The position numbers and the translations under genes are program-made. The notes beneath the pieces are model-generated. The model did not search any database. It was not told the DNA's origin and saw nothing but the letters and a program-made list of their open reading frames with translations. From Oreohelix idahoensis (taxonomy: Eukaryota > Mollusca > Gastropoda > Stylommatophora > Oreohelicidae): DNA of 64,000 bases. The stretch covers positions 1 to 64,000 of the forward strand of contig JAMPIV010009902.1 in assembly GCA_024509875.1 (NCBI GenBank), read 5' to 3'. Shown piece by piece: positions 58,901 to 64,000 of the stretch. How positions within the stretch are numbered: position 1 is the first letter of the stretch; every line of letters begins with the position of its first letter.

Positions 58901-61900
58901 CTTGAGAAAATATCTACTTATCACATTTAATGTCAGCAAAGAAAAATGAAATCTAGTCAGAAATGAATAAGTGGTAATCTTCAGACTCCGCACACACAGG
59001 CCACAACAGATTGGGAAACCATCTATTCAACAAGCTAAAGATAGAATCTACCGATGAATGTAGCTGTGGCACCAATAAAATGACAGCTGAATGTCTGCTG
59101 CAAAAGTGCCCAACATACAAAAAGACAGAGAAAGCACATGTGGCTGTCATCTGTAAAACTCCTGGACAAACTCTATGGAGATACTAACAACCACAGGATG
59201 AACGCCGCTGTCTGTAAACTTATTCAAGTCGATGTCTGAAAGTGTACAGAGAAGAAGAAATCTGGTCTCATTAGATACGGGATGTAGTCAACTAGGCAGA
59301 GGTAACTAACGCACAGCAGTGAAAGCACTCTCCAAAAGATACAAGTAATAATATGAAGCACAGCTAGTTTTAACTTTCTCGTGTGCACAAACATGCACAC
59401 ATATTTATCAGCAAGAGGGGCTTCCTTATGCTTGTGAAATAACTGAAACTGAATAGAGATCAAATCCTCCACATTGATAAGAATTTTTAACAAAAAGAAC
59501 TCAAATATCAAGTACAGCCCTGATAAATTTAAGAGACCTGGAGTCATGAAGGACAATTAAAAAAAAAAAGAAAGAAAGAAAATAGTAAATGTTTTTAATG
59601 AGTGCTTGAGCAAATACAAAACAAGAATACTAGCATGCAATTTTCAGAAACAATCAGATAAATACACAGATTAAAAAAAAAAAACAAAGAAAACATGATG
59701 GAAATGGATAAGACAAAAACAAGGAAGTAAGTAAATAGCAACACAGGCAGGTCTTGTTCTGTAACACCCTTAGTTGAAGAGTAGTCCAAGTAAAAATATA
59801 TTCACGTTTTTATTTATGTTCAAACCACATTTCCAATTTCCAGAAACCCTGAAAATAAGGAAACCTCACCAACCTCAGCTTCAATGTAAGGGTACTCCTC
59901 ATGCAGCCTCTTGCCAACAACTGGCCACCGTTTACCAGTCATGTTGCCTAACTTTGCCACCTTGAAAGCTTTGTCTCCATATGTTTGTGCCAAATGTTGA
60001 GCCACCTGCACAGACACAAGAAAAAGAAAAAAGAGCACACATAATTAATATTGAAGTTAGCTGCTAAATTACTTTAATGTTACACCCAATGGTTGACGGC
60101 AACTATCCTGCCTTTTTGCCAATTTAAATGTTGTGTAGTATTCCTTTTAGCGATTTTTGTTGTCCTTCTCCAGATTATTTTTGGCTTCTTCGCTCTGTGA
60201 CAAATTTTAATGGAAAGACAAAAAAAAAAAAGAATTTAATATGGAAGAGGCTGTCCTTGATTTACAACACTTCTAATTAAACCACAGATTAAAGCTGATT
60301 AATTGTAAAATGATAAAAACTGAGGAACATATGCAAACAAACCAAGTGTATGTAACAAAACCAAAAAAAAAAGAAAAAAAAAGAACGCACAAATATGCCC
60401 CATTGCTGAAAATGTTTTAAGATGACTATTGCTCTCTAAGTTTTTTGGGGTTTTTTTTTTTAAACAATGAACTCAACTTCTAAATGTGGTAGCGCATTTA
60501 AAGTTAACAAATTAAAAATTAATGTAAACAAAAATTGTTACCTCTGAAGCACACTGTGCTTTAGTCTACTAGCTAAAGTGACTAAAAATGGCTTATTTTC
60601 ATTCTATTCCCAGATACTAAAAGCTGATTTTTTTAAATGGGAATATATTACGTATTTAAATAGAACATATCTCAAACCAGAAGATCAGCGTTAACTACAA
60701 ATGAAATACATTCACTAAAGTAAAGTGGACAGGTTTTACTTACAGCGTTCTCCAGTCCAAAATCTTGAACAAGCCTGATAAACAACGTGGGGGACCATCC
60801 ATGTGCACCATCCAATAAAAGACCTTTGGTCTGGCAGGGGCCACTCGGATGCAACTCGCAAACTTCAACTGCCTTATCTACGGTCTCCTCGGCCATGGAT
60901 CTGTAGGTTGTCCATTTACCTCCTGAAGAAAGACAACAGAGAAGGAATGCAGAAGATGATACAGTGATCAATGAATTTAGACTTGGCCTGAATCTCCTCT
61001 CTTCATGTATACACAATAAAATGAAAGGTATTTCTATGCAGAAGGTTTTGATAAAAAAGAAAAAAGAAACACAGTAAAAGACTATCTTGTTTTACTGTTT
61101 TTAGAGAAGGTACACAAAAATATTTATTGAATGTGTTATTCCTACGAGGGAAGGTCAAAAAGTAATGCCTCCTATTTTTTATGTATGTAAATACTGCATC
61201 GGTGTGCAATTTGTAAATTTAGCAGGATTCCTCACTCTTTTGCACTGTATAGCATTACCAACCTGTTTCAGTAACAGGTGGCACCACTGTAACAGTTTAA
61301 AAATGGCTGCCAAAGACGTTCGGTTAAAACAACGTTATGTCATAGAATTCCTCAATGCTGAAGGCGAGACCATAGCCATCAACCTCCTGCACCGTTACGA
61401 AACTGAAGGAGAAGAGTTTTTATCGAATATTGTGACAGGTGATGAGACTTGGGTTTATTTTTTTGAACCAGAATCCAAGAGGCAGTCAATGGAATGGCAT
61501 CACACAATATCGCCGACAAGAAAGAAGTTCAAAAGTTCACCATCTGTAGGGAAAGTTATGGCCTCCATGTTTTGGGATGAGAAAGGTGTGATTCTTCTCG
61601 ACTTCTTGGAACAGGGAAACACAGTGAATGCAGACTGTTACATTGAAACTTTGAAGAAGCTTAGAGGTCTTCGGCGGCTTTACCCATTAAAAGATCAGAG
61701 AACTGCACTACTGTTGCACGATAATGCCACGCCACACACCGCTAAACGCAACATTGATGCGATTGCAGAATTTGGCTGGACATTATTACCACATCCCCCT
61801 TACAGTCCCGATCTTGCACCTTCTGACTTCCATCTGTTTGGACCACTGAAAGAAGATCTTCGCGGACATTACTTTGAGGACACCGAGACCCTTAACCCTT

Positions 61901-63726
61901 TCAGCACCAGTATGACGTACGCCGTACGGCATAAATCTTTACAATATTTGTCGCTATGCCGTACGCCGTACGTCACAGAAGTAGCGCGATTTCTCATTTC
62001 AATTCACCTATAAGACATACGCCGTACGTCATATTTTAAAAGCACCAGAACTCTTCTGTTTACAAACGTATTGGCAATTGCTGGGCATAATCGGATTCAG
62101 CATTGAAAAATCTGGCCACTAAGCTTGAAACGAACAACATATTTTACTGCTAGCGAATACAGTAGAACTGATAATAGCGATTTTACAAAAGCGAAAGTTC
62201 ACAAACATGGACGCTGCCGAACCATAAACATCTGGTGTAAAAAGAGCACGAAAATTCTTGTTTGAGTTGAATTTATTCAACTTGAATGATTCTGACGATT
62301 CTTTTTAGTGAGATTCTGGTAATTTTTACCTTTAGTGCCGTCGAGTATGTATATATACACACATTGGAATTCTCGCTGGTGCTACAGAGTTCATACCACT
62401 GTGATGAGATCCTCCTTGTGCTATCAAAGGGAGGAGATCAGAGCACTGATGGAGTAGTCCGTGTGCAATGAAGATAGTCCTTAAATTCAAACCAAACCAA
62501 ACCAGAGAAGGTACAGCTCATATGAGAAACAATTAAGTAAAAATTACATGCAGTCGCAACAGATGCCATGGAGGACACATAATAAGAACTTTTGGATCAA
62601 ATCAAAAGTGACATTTTAAAAAATCCCAAACAACAAGTTAACCGTAGATCAGATCTTCAATCATCACTTTGAAAAATAAAATTTTAATTAAATGTTTAAA
62701 AATAAAGTCTATATATATTTTCATCATGATCATGTGTTGCGCCATGCTATCATAATTTTCCTTTGCACTCCTAACGGAGCAAGGAGTCACCACAGTAGCT
62801 TGTTCCTGTGCATGAAGCCTCCCCATGATTTTCCAGTGGTGGTTTCTGAGGCAGTTTCTTTTACATGATGAGGCGGCCAGTCCCATGCACAACCTTGCTA
62901 AGCAAGAAAGAAGGCTCAATACCTTCCATCTACGGTGTCAACGCCACATCCTCGGCATCTCATGGAAAGATAAAGTGACAAATGTCGAGGTGTTGTCACA
63001 TGCTGGCCTTCAAAGCATGTATACACTGCTTGGACAGCGCAGACTACGCTGGCTTGGCCATGTCCGCCGCATGGAAGATAGTCGCATCCCGAAAGATATC
63101 TTCTACGGACAATTAGCAGATGGCAAGATAACAGTTGGGCAACCGCAGCTGAGGTTCAAAGATGTGTGCAAGAGAGATATGAGGGCACTGGACATAGATC
63201 CAGCAACATGGGAGGATGAAGCTGACGATCACACCAAGTGGCGATGCTATTTACGGCGCCACCTCGGATTAAGCGAAAGGAGGCTCACGCAGCAAGCAGA
63301 AGAGAGGAGACAACGTCAAAATAAGCAGCTGAGGGCTGTCACCTCAGGGGTGCATTCCCATAGTCAGTTATGACTGAAGGGGCTATTACATGCACCACAT
63401 GCTGGAGGGTGCAGTATTCTTTCTTTGTCTCTTCAAAGAAACCCTGGAAACTACACGCTCACCAAGAGGAAGGAAGCTAGATTTTTCTGAATCTCCCATA
63501 AATTTTTTGACGGGTTACCACTATTGCGCTCATGGGCGCATACTCACACCGCACACTTTAAAAAAAAAAAAACCGAAAGCATGAAAAATGTCACCTGCAA
63601 TGGTTATAAGCTTGTTTTTGGACACTTCGATGATATGGTTTCTGGCAATGGACTGCGTATCAGATTTGGGATCTGAGACAAGTGGACGAATGCCAGACCA
63701 AGCTGACAGGACATCACCACGGCGCA
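37855..63726 (-). CDS. GPD2: GPD2 3' half: mitochondrial FAD-dependent glycerol-3-phosphate dehydrogenase (partial gene span)
   Basis: This is the span of one spliced host gene on the minus strand. The enzyme sits in the inner mitochondrial membrane, oxidises glycerol-3-phosphate to dihydroxyacetone phosphate and passes electrons to ubiquinone (glycerophosphate shuttle). Exons, 5' to 3', are 63595-63726, 60744-60922, 59874-60005, 55012-55170, 43198-43386, 40688-40786 and 37855-37971. All junctions are GT-AG and keep phase. Together they give about 334 residues resembling the C-terminal half of animal GPD2, including the family signature [11 protein letters not shown] and two C-terminal EF-hands known in this family to give calcium activation. 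The N-terminal FAD-binding part must lie beyond 64,000. Introns are large and full of transposons and minisatellites. An alternative last exon lies at 51516-51998. The family call is very secure; expression and exact isoforms are not visible from DNA. Confidence 0.96.
38030..38450 (+). mobile_element. L-B LINE 3' fragment inside the last GPD2 intron
   Basis: Matches 28,740-29,150 (GAAACATGGAGAACAA, CAAGTGTCAGTGGAACAA, GCGGAAACCTGTTGATA, GGCAGTCCTT). It starts only ~60 bases upstream of the acceptor of the last GPD2 exon. Non-functional. Confidence 0.82.
38840..39210 (-). mobile_element. 3' fragment of LINE family L-D with a nested MITE
   Basis: Minus-strand match to the LINE piece at 55395-55835: plus-strand CTCTCCATAACTTCCTGTTTCC, AACTGTCCAGTAT and CCTTTCCTGTTGTCAC. 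The hAT MITE at 38882 splits it. Confidence 0.75.
38882..38991. mobile_element. hAT-type MITE, 110 bp, exact 8-bp target duplication
   Basis: Ends CAGTGGTTATCAGTG and AGGTTGAGAACCCCCTG; flanked by ATGTAGGT at 38874-38881 and 38992-38999. Inserted in an L-D LINE fragment. Confidence 0.9.
39263..39887 (-). mobile_element. Possible solo LTR
   Basis: On the minus strand it starts TGTTATGATTAAAATTC and ends CCTGTCACTACA, with AATAAA-type words ~130 bases before the end, as in an LTR. No matching target duplication was seen and the left flank is a SINE, so this is tentative. Frames here are not gene-like. Confidence 0.35.
39884..40139 (-). mobile_element. tRNA-derived SINE, family T1, copy 1
   Basis: Minus-strand head GGTAGCGCTGTTGTTAGTGC (A-box-like) and GGTTCAACCCCC (B-box-like), then the shared body with GTTCCCAGAGTTGCTC (plus). 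Matches the copy at 52744 throughout. Confidence 0.85.
40136..40220 (+). mobile_element. L-A LINE 3' fragment
   Basis: CCAGGAGGAAGACAGCCGAT...GGAACCACTAAGTAAG matches the last 85 bases of the LINE at 12543. Confidence 0.8.
40688..40786 (-). CDS. GPD2: GPD2 exon with EF-hand 2
   Basis: Thirty-three codons, [18 protein letters not shown] then loop [12 protein letters not shown] and FLQ. The loop keeps D1, N3, N5, D9 and E12, but position 6, normally Gly, is Ala. The acceptor is TTCACAG and the donor CAG|GTAACA; both ends are phase 0. The order EF1 exon, EF2 exon, short last exon matches GPD2. Confidence 0.94.
40818..40945 (+). repeat. (CAT)n-rich microsatellite
   Basis: Imperfect CAT/ATC/GTC triplets beginning about 32 bases upstream (in gene direction) of the acceptor of the EF-hand 2 exon. 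Confidence 0.92.
41076..42112 (-). mobile_element. 5'-truncated LINE, family L-C, with 13-bp target duplication
   Basis: Bounded by ATCCCTTTCCCAC at 41063-41075 and 42113-42125, both exact. The minus strand reads RT to the C-terminal domain and ends in a (GAA)n tail. Confidence 0.93.
41122..42112 (-). pseudogene. L-C LINE reverse transcriptase (partial)
   Basis: Two frames: 42112-41841 with [25 protein letters not shown] and the box [11 protein letters not shown]; then, after a frame break near 41,835, [23 protein letters not shown]-type [35 protein letters not shown] and GRPKTTWRR. 5' half with endonuclease absent. Non-functional. Confidence 0.9.
42715..43110 (+). mobile_element. 3' fragment of LINE family L-E
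   Basis: Diverged match to 62906-63392 (GGCTCAATACCTTCCATCTAC, GTGCTGGCCTTCC, CCCATAGTCAGTTATGA), with internal gaps. Upstream 42,130-42,715 shows no feature. Confidence 0.82.
43198..43386 (-). CDS. GPD2: GPD2 exon with EF-hand 1
   Basis: Sixty-three codons. It starts [15 protein letters not shown] (the helix motif duplicated in the alternative exon), passes through the linker ending in RRFKSL, and carries an EF-hand loop [12 protein letters not shown] with acidic or polar residues at positions 1, 3, 9 and 12 and Gly at position 6. It ends LRRYFK. The acceptor is ATACAG and the donor AAG|GTGAGT. Phase 0 at both ends. Confidence 0.95.
43730..43940 (+). repeat. ~71-bp tandem repeat, 3 copies
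   Basis: GGCTGGACTGATCTTAGAGG...GACTTATGGAACCTACT recurs three times. 43,400-43,730 has no recognised feature. Confidence 0.9.
43945..44055 (+). mobile_element. L-A LINE 3' fragment with TAAG tail
   Basis: AAGAAGACAGCCGACAGGAT...GGGAATGACTAAGTAAGCAA, the family 3' end. Confidence 0.8.
44060..44815 (+). repeat. 55-bp tandem repeat, about 14 copies
   Basis: Unit AATAAGCTAATGAATAAACT plus AATAACCATTACGTA and ACCATAAGCTACGGATGAC. Two variants (GCTAACG/TACA and GCTAATG/TATG) partly alternate. Confidence 0.96.
45059..45232. mobile_element. M1 inverted-repeat element, copy 4
   Basis: ACAGGTCCGTTACTCAGAAC at the left, GAATCTGGGTTATGGACATGTA at the right; interior ATATCGCCCAAAGTAGCCCA. Confidence 0.75.
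45500..45755 (-). repeat. Interspersed repeat S1, copy 5
   Basis: Plus strand: TTGTGCTCCTTACAGAGCAA, CAAGACAAGGTTGCCAGTCC, CCTCATATTAGTCAGTCTGT and CCCCTGGAACC. Confidence 0.82.
46298..46474. mobile_element. Possible TTAA-flanked MITE inside piggyBac copy 2
   Basis: Transposase homology stops at TTAA (46294) and returns after TTAA (46475). The insert starts CTCTTAGTATCCGGC and shares TTAGTACCA....TACGGCTCGCCA with the left end of copy 2 itself (45758-45820), so it looks like a deleted relative. The right terminus is poor. Confidence 0.5.
46700..47205 (+). mobile_element. L-A LINE 3' fragment inserted in piggyBac copy 2
   Basis: Matches 12,030-12,552 with gaps (CAGGCCATAAATCGAGGATT, CGAATCATGGGCAATGA) and ends in the TAAG tail. 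Flanked by GATGTAGA at 46692-46699 and 47206-47213. Confidence 0.85.
48340..49126 (+). repeat. piggyBac copy 2 subterminal ~385-bp tandem repeats
   Basis: GCATGCATGTTTAA markers at about 48,533 and 48,921, TTTATGTTATCATTATAAAT in each unit. Further partial units follow the SINE at 49,383-49,600. 49,620-50,390 is AT-rich without recognised features. Confidence 0.8.
49127..49369 (+). mobile_element. tRNA-derived SINE, family T2
   Basis: A-box-like TGGCCTATTGGATA and B-box GGTTCGAAACC in the first 75 bases; 243 bp in total. Flanked by the exact 12-bp duplication ATACTAAGAGTT (49115-49126, 49370-49381). The corresponding spot behind piggyBac copy 1 (30,025-30,037) lacks it, an empty site. Confidence 0.92.
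50394..50552 (+). repeat. 18-bp tandem repeat, about 9 copies
   Basis: Unit AAGGGTCAATGAAACCGT. The period is six codons, so both strands stay open (VRVNET or SLTLTV); no gene context supports coding. Confidence 0.96.
50625..50890 (-). repeat. Interspersed repeat S1, copy 6 (best preserved)
   Basis: Plus strand: TTTGCACTCCTTATGGAGCA, CATGATGAGGTTGCCAACCT, ATTAGTCGTCTTGT and GGGAACTACACGGGGGC. A 20-base block (CCTCATGCACAACC) is doubled. Confidence 0.85.
50968..51162. mobile_element. M1 inverted-repeat element, copy 5
   Basis: GATCTGTATTCAAAACTGAAAT at the left and ATTTCAGATAAAACGCTACAG with ACCTGTA at the right. It lies ~350 bases downstream of the stop of the alternative GPD2 exon. Confidence 0.75.
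51516..51998 (-). CDS. GPD2: GPD2 alternative last exon: Cys/Pro-rich repeat tail replacing the EF-hands
   Basis: The acceptor CTTTCAG at 51,999 opens a 160-codon frame in phase 0, the phase left by the upstream exon. The first residues, [15 protein letters not shown], repeat the conserved A-x2-F-x3-(D/E)MG motif that also starts the EF-hand exon at 43,386, so the two look like alternatives. Next comes a CxxC (KCPSC), then four imperfect 16-residue repeats of the type [16 protein letters not shown] (48-bp DNA period), a Thr/Ser/Pro/Cys-rich stretch (CIVCPC) and TGA at 51516-51518. No EF-hand and no membrane segment. A GTAAAT near the stop would create an immediate stop if spliced to the EF-hand exon, so a terminal role is favoured. 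I see no AATAAA in the next kilobase, which is a weakness. Transcription is not shown by sequence alone. Confidence 0.75.
   Translation of the reverse strand, partial: QEQEEAEAFICHDMGKSLLEGFKCPSCPGLRDDYESITTPCGPAQKMPPDCTGPCSEPSPQKMPLDYTGPRSEPSPQKKPPDCTGPYSVPYTKKKPPDCTGPSSETSSDDPEDLNPQEPTLPDDQSPCIVCPCTPATKSTPSRDSPTTFHSLPENFCDGK
52270..52500 (-). mobile_element. L-B LINE 3' fragment
   Basis: Plus strand: CCTGTCCCGTGCCATCAGCT, GTCTTGTCTCCAGTTC, TCTTACCCAGG, GTGTCCGATCCATTG, matching the LINE end in reverse. Confidence 0.8.
52744..53022 (-). mobile_element. tRNA-derived SINE, family T1, copy 2, exact 14-bp target duplication
   Basis: Minus-strand head GGTAGCATAGTGGTTAGTGC (A box) and GGTTCGATCCCC (B box), a ~170-bp body with GGTACCAGAGCAACTCTGG, and a T-rich tail. 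Flanked by ACAGACAATAAGTA at 52730-52743 and 53023-53036. Looks recent. Confidence 0.93.
53230..54990 (+). repeat. 33-bp minisatellite, about 50 copies, in a GPD2 intron
   Basis: Core ACACAGCAATAAAAAGTGAA plus AGCTAGTTAAAAC. The left part is a GCTAGCTGAGAC variant, the centre a homogeneous GTTAAAAC variant, and the right part (54,700-54,960) a higher-order ~65-bp form. It ends about 25 bases from the donor of the exon at 55012-55170. Confidence 0.96.
55012..55170 (-). CDS. GPD2: GPD2 exon, last common exon before the C-terminal choice
   Basis: Fifty-three codons starting [20 protein letters not shown] and ending in GWSEETKK, close to the animal GPD2 segment just before the EF-hand linker. 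The acceptor is AAACAG. The donor is AAG|GTTAGG, a weaker than usual site, which could favour regulated splicing (inference). It ends in phase 0 and can join in frame to either the exon at 51516-51998 or the one at 43198-43386. A 33-bp minisatellite starts within about 30 bases of the donor. Confidence 0.95.
55395..55835 (-). mobile_element. 3' fragment of LINE family L-D
   Basis: Minus-strand frame of about 130 codons with [32 protein letters not shown] and [17 protein letters not shown], a LINE ORF2 C-terminus. The start of the frame is arbitrary. The 3' end has TTGAAGAAAAAGAACTC. Confidence 0.85.
56120..56480 (+). mobile_element. L-B LINE 3' fragment
   Basis: AAATGGTACGACAAGGTCAC, CAAGTGCCAGTAGAACAAGA, CGCTGGCGATGGATAGGACA and GTTTGTTGAAGG match 28,820-29,125. 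Frames broken. Confidence 0.88.
56500..56660 (+). mobile_element. LINE RNase H-tail fragment
   Basis: Reads [26 protein letters not shown] in one frame: the Cys/His motif (C..x..ET.DHxLLxC) that ends ORF2 in RNase H-bearing LINEs. Short and decayed. Confidence 0.5.
56905..57030 (+). repeat. ~35-bp tandem repeat, about 3.5 copies
   Basis: TCTTTGTTCTACAAAGATAG plus AAAAGGATGGATGAC. 57,030-57,810 has no recognised gene. Confidence 0.88.
57818..58713. mobile_element. piggyBac-type MITE, 896 bp, TTAA-flanked
   Basis: TTAA at 57814 and 58714 enclose inverted termini CCTTTAGCATGCTGC and GCAGCGTGCTAAAGG (one mismatch). The left subterminal region has two palindromes of the type GTCGACATATGTCGAC. 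An A/T homopolymer run lies at 58,415-58,490. No transposase. Confidence 0.88.
58950..59200 (+). mobile_element. LINE RNase H-tail fragment
   Basis: Decayed plus-strand remnant of the same LINE tail type: [25 protein letters not shown] Cys cluster and [13 protein letters not shown] words in shifting frames. 59,200-59,870 and 60,006-60,743 are intron without other features. Confidence 0.5.
59874..60005 (-). CDS. GPD2: GPD2 exon, C-terminal helical domain
   Basis: Forty-four codons from [14 protein letters not shown] through [10 protein letters not shown] to YPYIEAE, the part of GPD2 between the catalytic fold and the EF-hand tail. The acceptor is GTGCAG. The donor is GAG|GTTGGT. The nearby GTGAGG was rejected because it would break the frame with the next exon. 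Phase 0 at both ends. Confidence 0.95.
60744..60922 (-). CDS. GPD2: GPD2 exon with the FAD-G3PDH signature
   Basis: The split Gly codon from the previous exon plus this exon makes [11 protein letters not shown], which matches the FAD-dependent G3P dehydrogenase family signature. It continues through a [19 protein letters not shown] block well conserved in the family. The acceptor is CTTCAG and the donor GCT|GTAAGT, a strong consensus site. 179 bp: two bases plus 59 codons, leaving phase 0. Confidence 0.96.
61142..61890 (+). mobile_element. mariner-type element, internally deleted and 3'-truncated
   Basis: The 5' end CCTACGAGGGAAGGTCAAAA resembles a mariner terminal repeat. The element stops at a TTAA at 61890 where a piggyBac-type end begins, and its 3' terminus is not seen afterwards. 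Confidence 0.82.
61303..61890 (+). pseudogene. mariner transposase (DD34D), damaged
   Basis: Starts [20 protein letters not shown] (first helix-turn-helix), then jumps to [14 protein letters not shown], so about 100 residues of DNA-binding domain are missing. Catalytic residues are present: [20 protein letters not shown] and [17 protein letters not shown], with 34 residues between the second and third Asp, the mariner spacing. The frame after [10 protein letters not shown] comes from the inserted element, not from mariner. It would cut and paste at TA sites; this copy cannot. Confidence 0.9.
61887..62345 (+). mobile_element. 5' end fragment of another piggyBac-type element
   Basis: TTAACCCTTTCAGCACCAG is a classic piggyBac-like terminus. 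Three copies of a palindromic word of the type CGTACGCCGTACG follow (61917, 61962, 62018). At about 62,208 a frame [25 protein letters not shown] ending in NDSDDSF looks like a decayed transposase N-terminus. No right end was found. 62,350-62,750 shows no further feature. Confidence 0.6.
62755..63465 (-). repeat. Interspersed repeat S1, copy 7, split by a LINE
   Basis: S1 left part 62755-62905 (plus: TTTGCACTCCTAACGGAGCA, CATGATGAGGCGGCCAGTCC) and right part 63395-63465 (TTCTTTCTTTGTCTCTTC, GGAAACTACACG) flank an L-E LINE fragment. Confidence 0.82.
62906..63392 (+). mobile_element. 3' fragment of LINE family L-E
   Basis: An open frame of about 155 codons: [60 protein letters not shown] and [12 protein letters not shown], then stop. 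This is the C-terminal domain of LINE ORF2. Inserted into S1. A second copy lies at 42715. From 63,727 to 64,000 is intron sequence upstream of the first GPD2 exon. Confidence 0.88.
63595..63726 (-). CDS. GPD2: GPD2 exon (first in window)
   Basis: The exon encodes [16 protein letters not shown] followed by the DTQSIARNH and LITIAG segments typical of GPD2 just before the GGK signature. The acceptor is TTTGTACAG at 63,727 and upward. The exon opens with two bases completing a split codon, so the upstream exon ends in phase 1. The donor is GCAG|GTGAC at 63,594, again phase 1. 132 bp, 43 full codons. The upstream exon is outside the window. Confidence 0.95.
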
Positions 63727-64000
63727 CTGTACAAAGAGATAACAACATATAATAGACAACAAAATATATATAATGAAAACAATCATTGCTACTTTCCTCA
63801 TGATATGTATGAAGTTTCTAACAGACGTTTATCAAAATCACTTCACAGCCTAATCATTTTAAAAAAGTCAAATATAATGAAAATAAAGAATGAATTATTT
63901 AACACACAATATACCCCAATTATAACCTCTTTGGTTGAACAGGGTATAACAGCAATATAGTCGACGAAAAAACGAACGAAGAATTATTTTCTTTAATTAC

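Overview
The window reads as a gene-poor, repeat-dense stretch of a metazoan nuclear genome. It has spliced exons with GT-AG introns, piggyBac, mariner and hAT elements, several LINE families, tRNA-derived SINEs and many minisatellites. A lophotrochozoan, perhaps a gastropod mollusc, would fit the element mix, but that is inference and no species is claimed.

Only one host gene is supported: the 3' half of mitochondrial FAD-dependent glycerol-3-phosphate dehydrogenase (GPD2), on the minus strand from about 63.7 kb down to a stop codon at 37,855. Seven exons join in phase and rebuild the C-terminal half with both EF-hands. An eighth exon (51,516-51,998) is an in-phase alternative last exon. It repeats the short helix motif that starts the EF-hand exon and then replaces the EF-hands with a Cys/Pro-rich tail of 16-residue repeats. 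This is the best candidate for undescribed biology here. The 5' exons lie beyond 64,000.

Region by region. 1-12,881: two Ty3/gypsy-type elements with the unusual pol order PR-INT-RT-RNaseH (Gmr1-like). The minus-strand copy appears to have inserted into gag of the plus-strand copy, so their ~2.4-kb LTRs form a giant inverted repeat. The right LTR was later hit by a LINE. 12,882-16,680: minisatellites and small repeats. 16,680-20,180: a 42/43-bp satellite of about 80 units. 20,180-22,000: LINE derivatives, a minisatellite and a hAT MITE. 23,000-30,034: a three-layer nest, in which a piggyBac element holds a ~3.2-kb LINE, which holds a 1,196-bp solo LTR; two layers have exact target duplications. 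30,000-37,100: small repeats, MITEs and LINE/SINE pieces. 37,100-63,726: GPD2 exons, with introns filled by LINE fragments, SINEs, a second decayed piggyBac, a deleted mariner, piggyBac-type MITEs and long minisatellites.

No operons, CRISPR arrays, rRNA or functional tRNA genes were seen. Almost all long open frames are transposon remnants or artefacts of stop-free tandem repeats.
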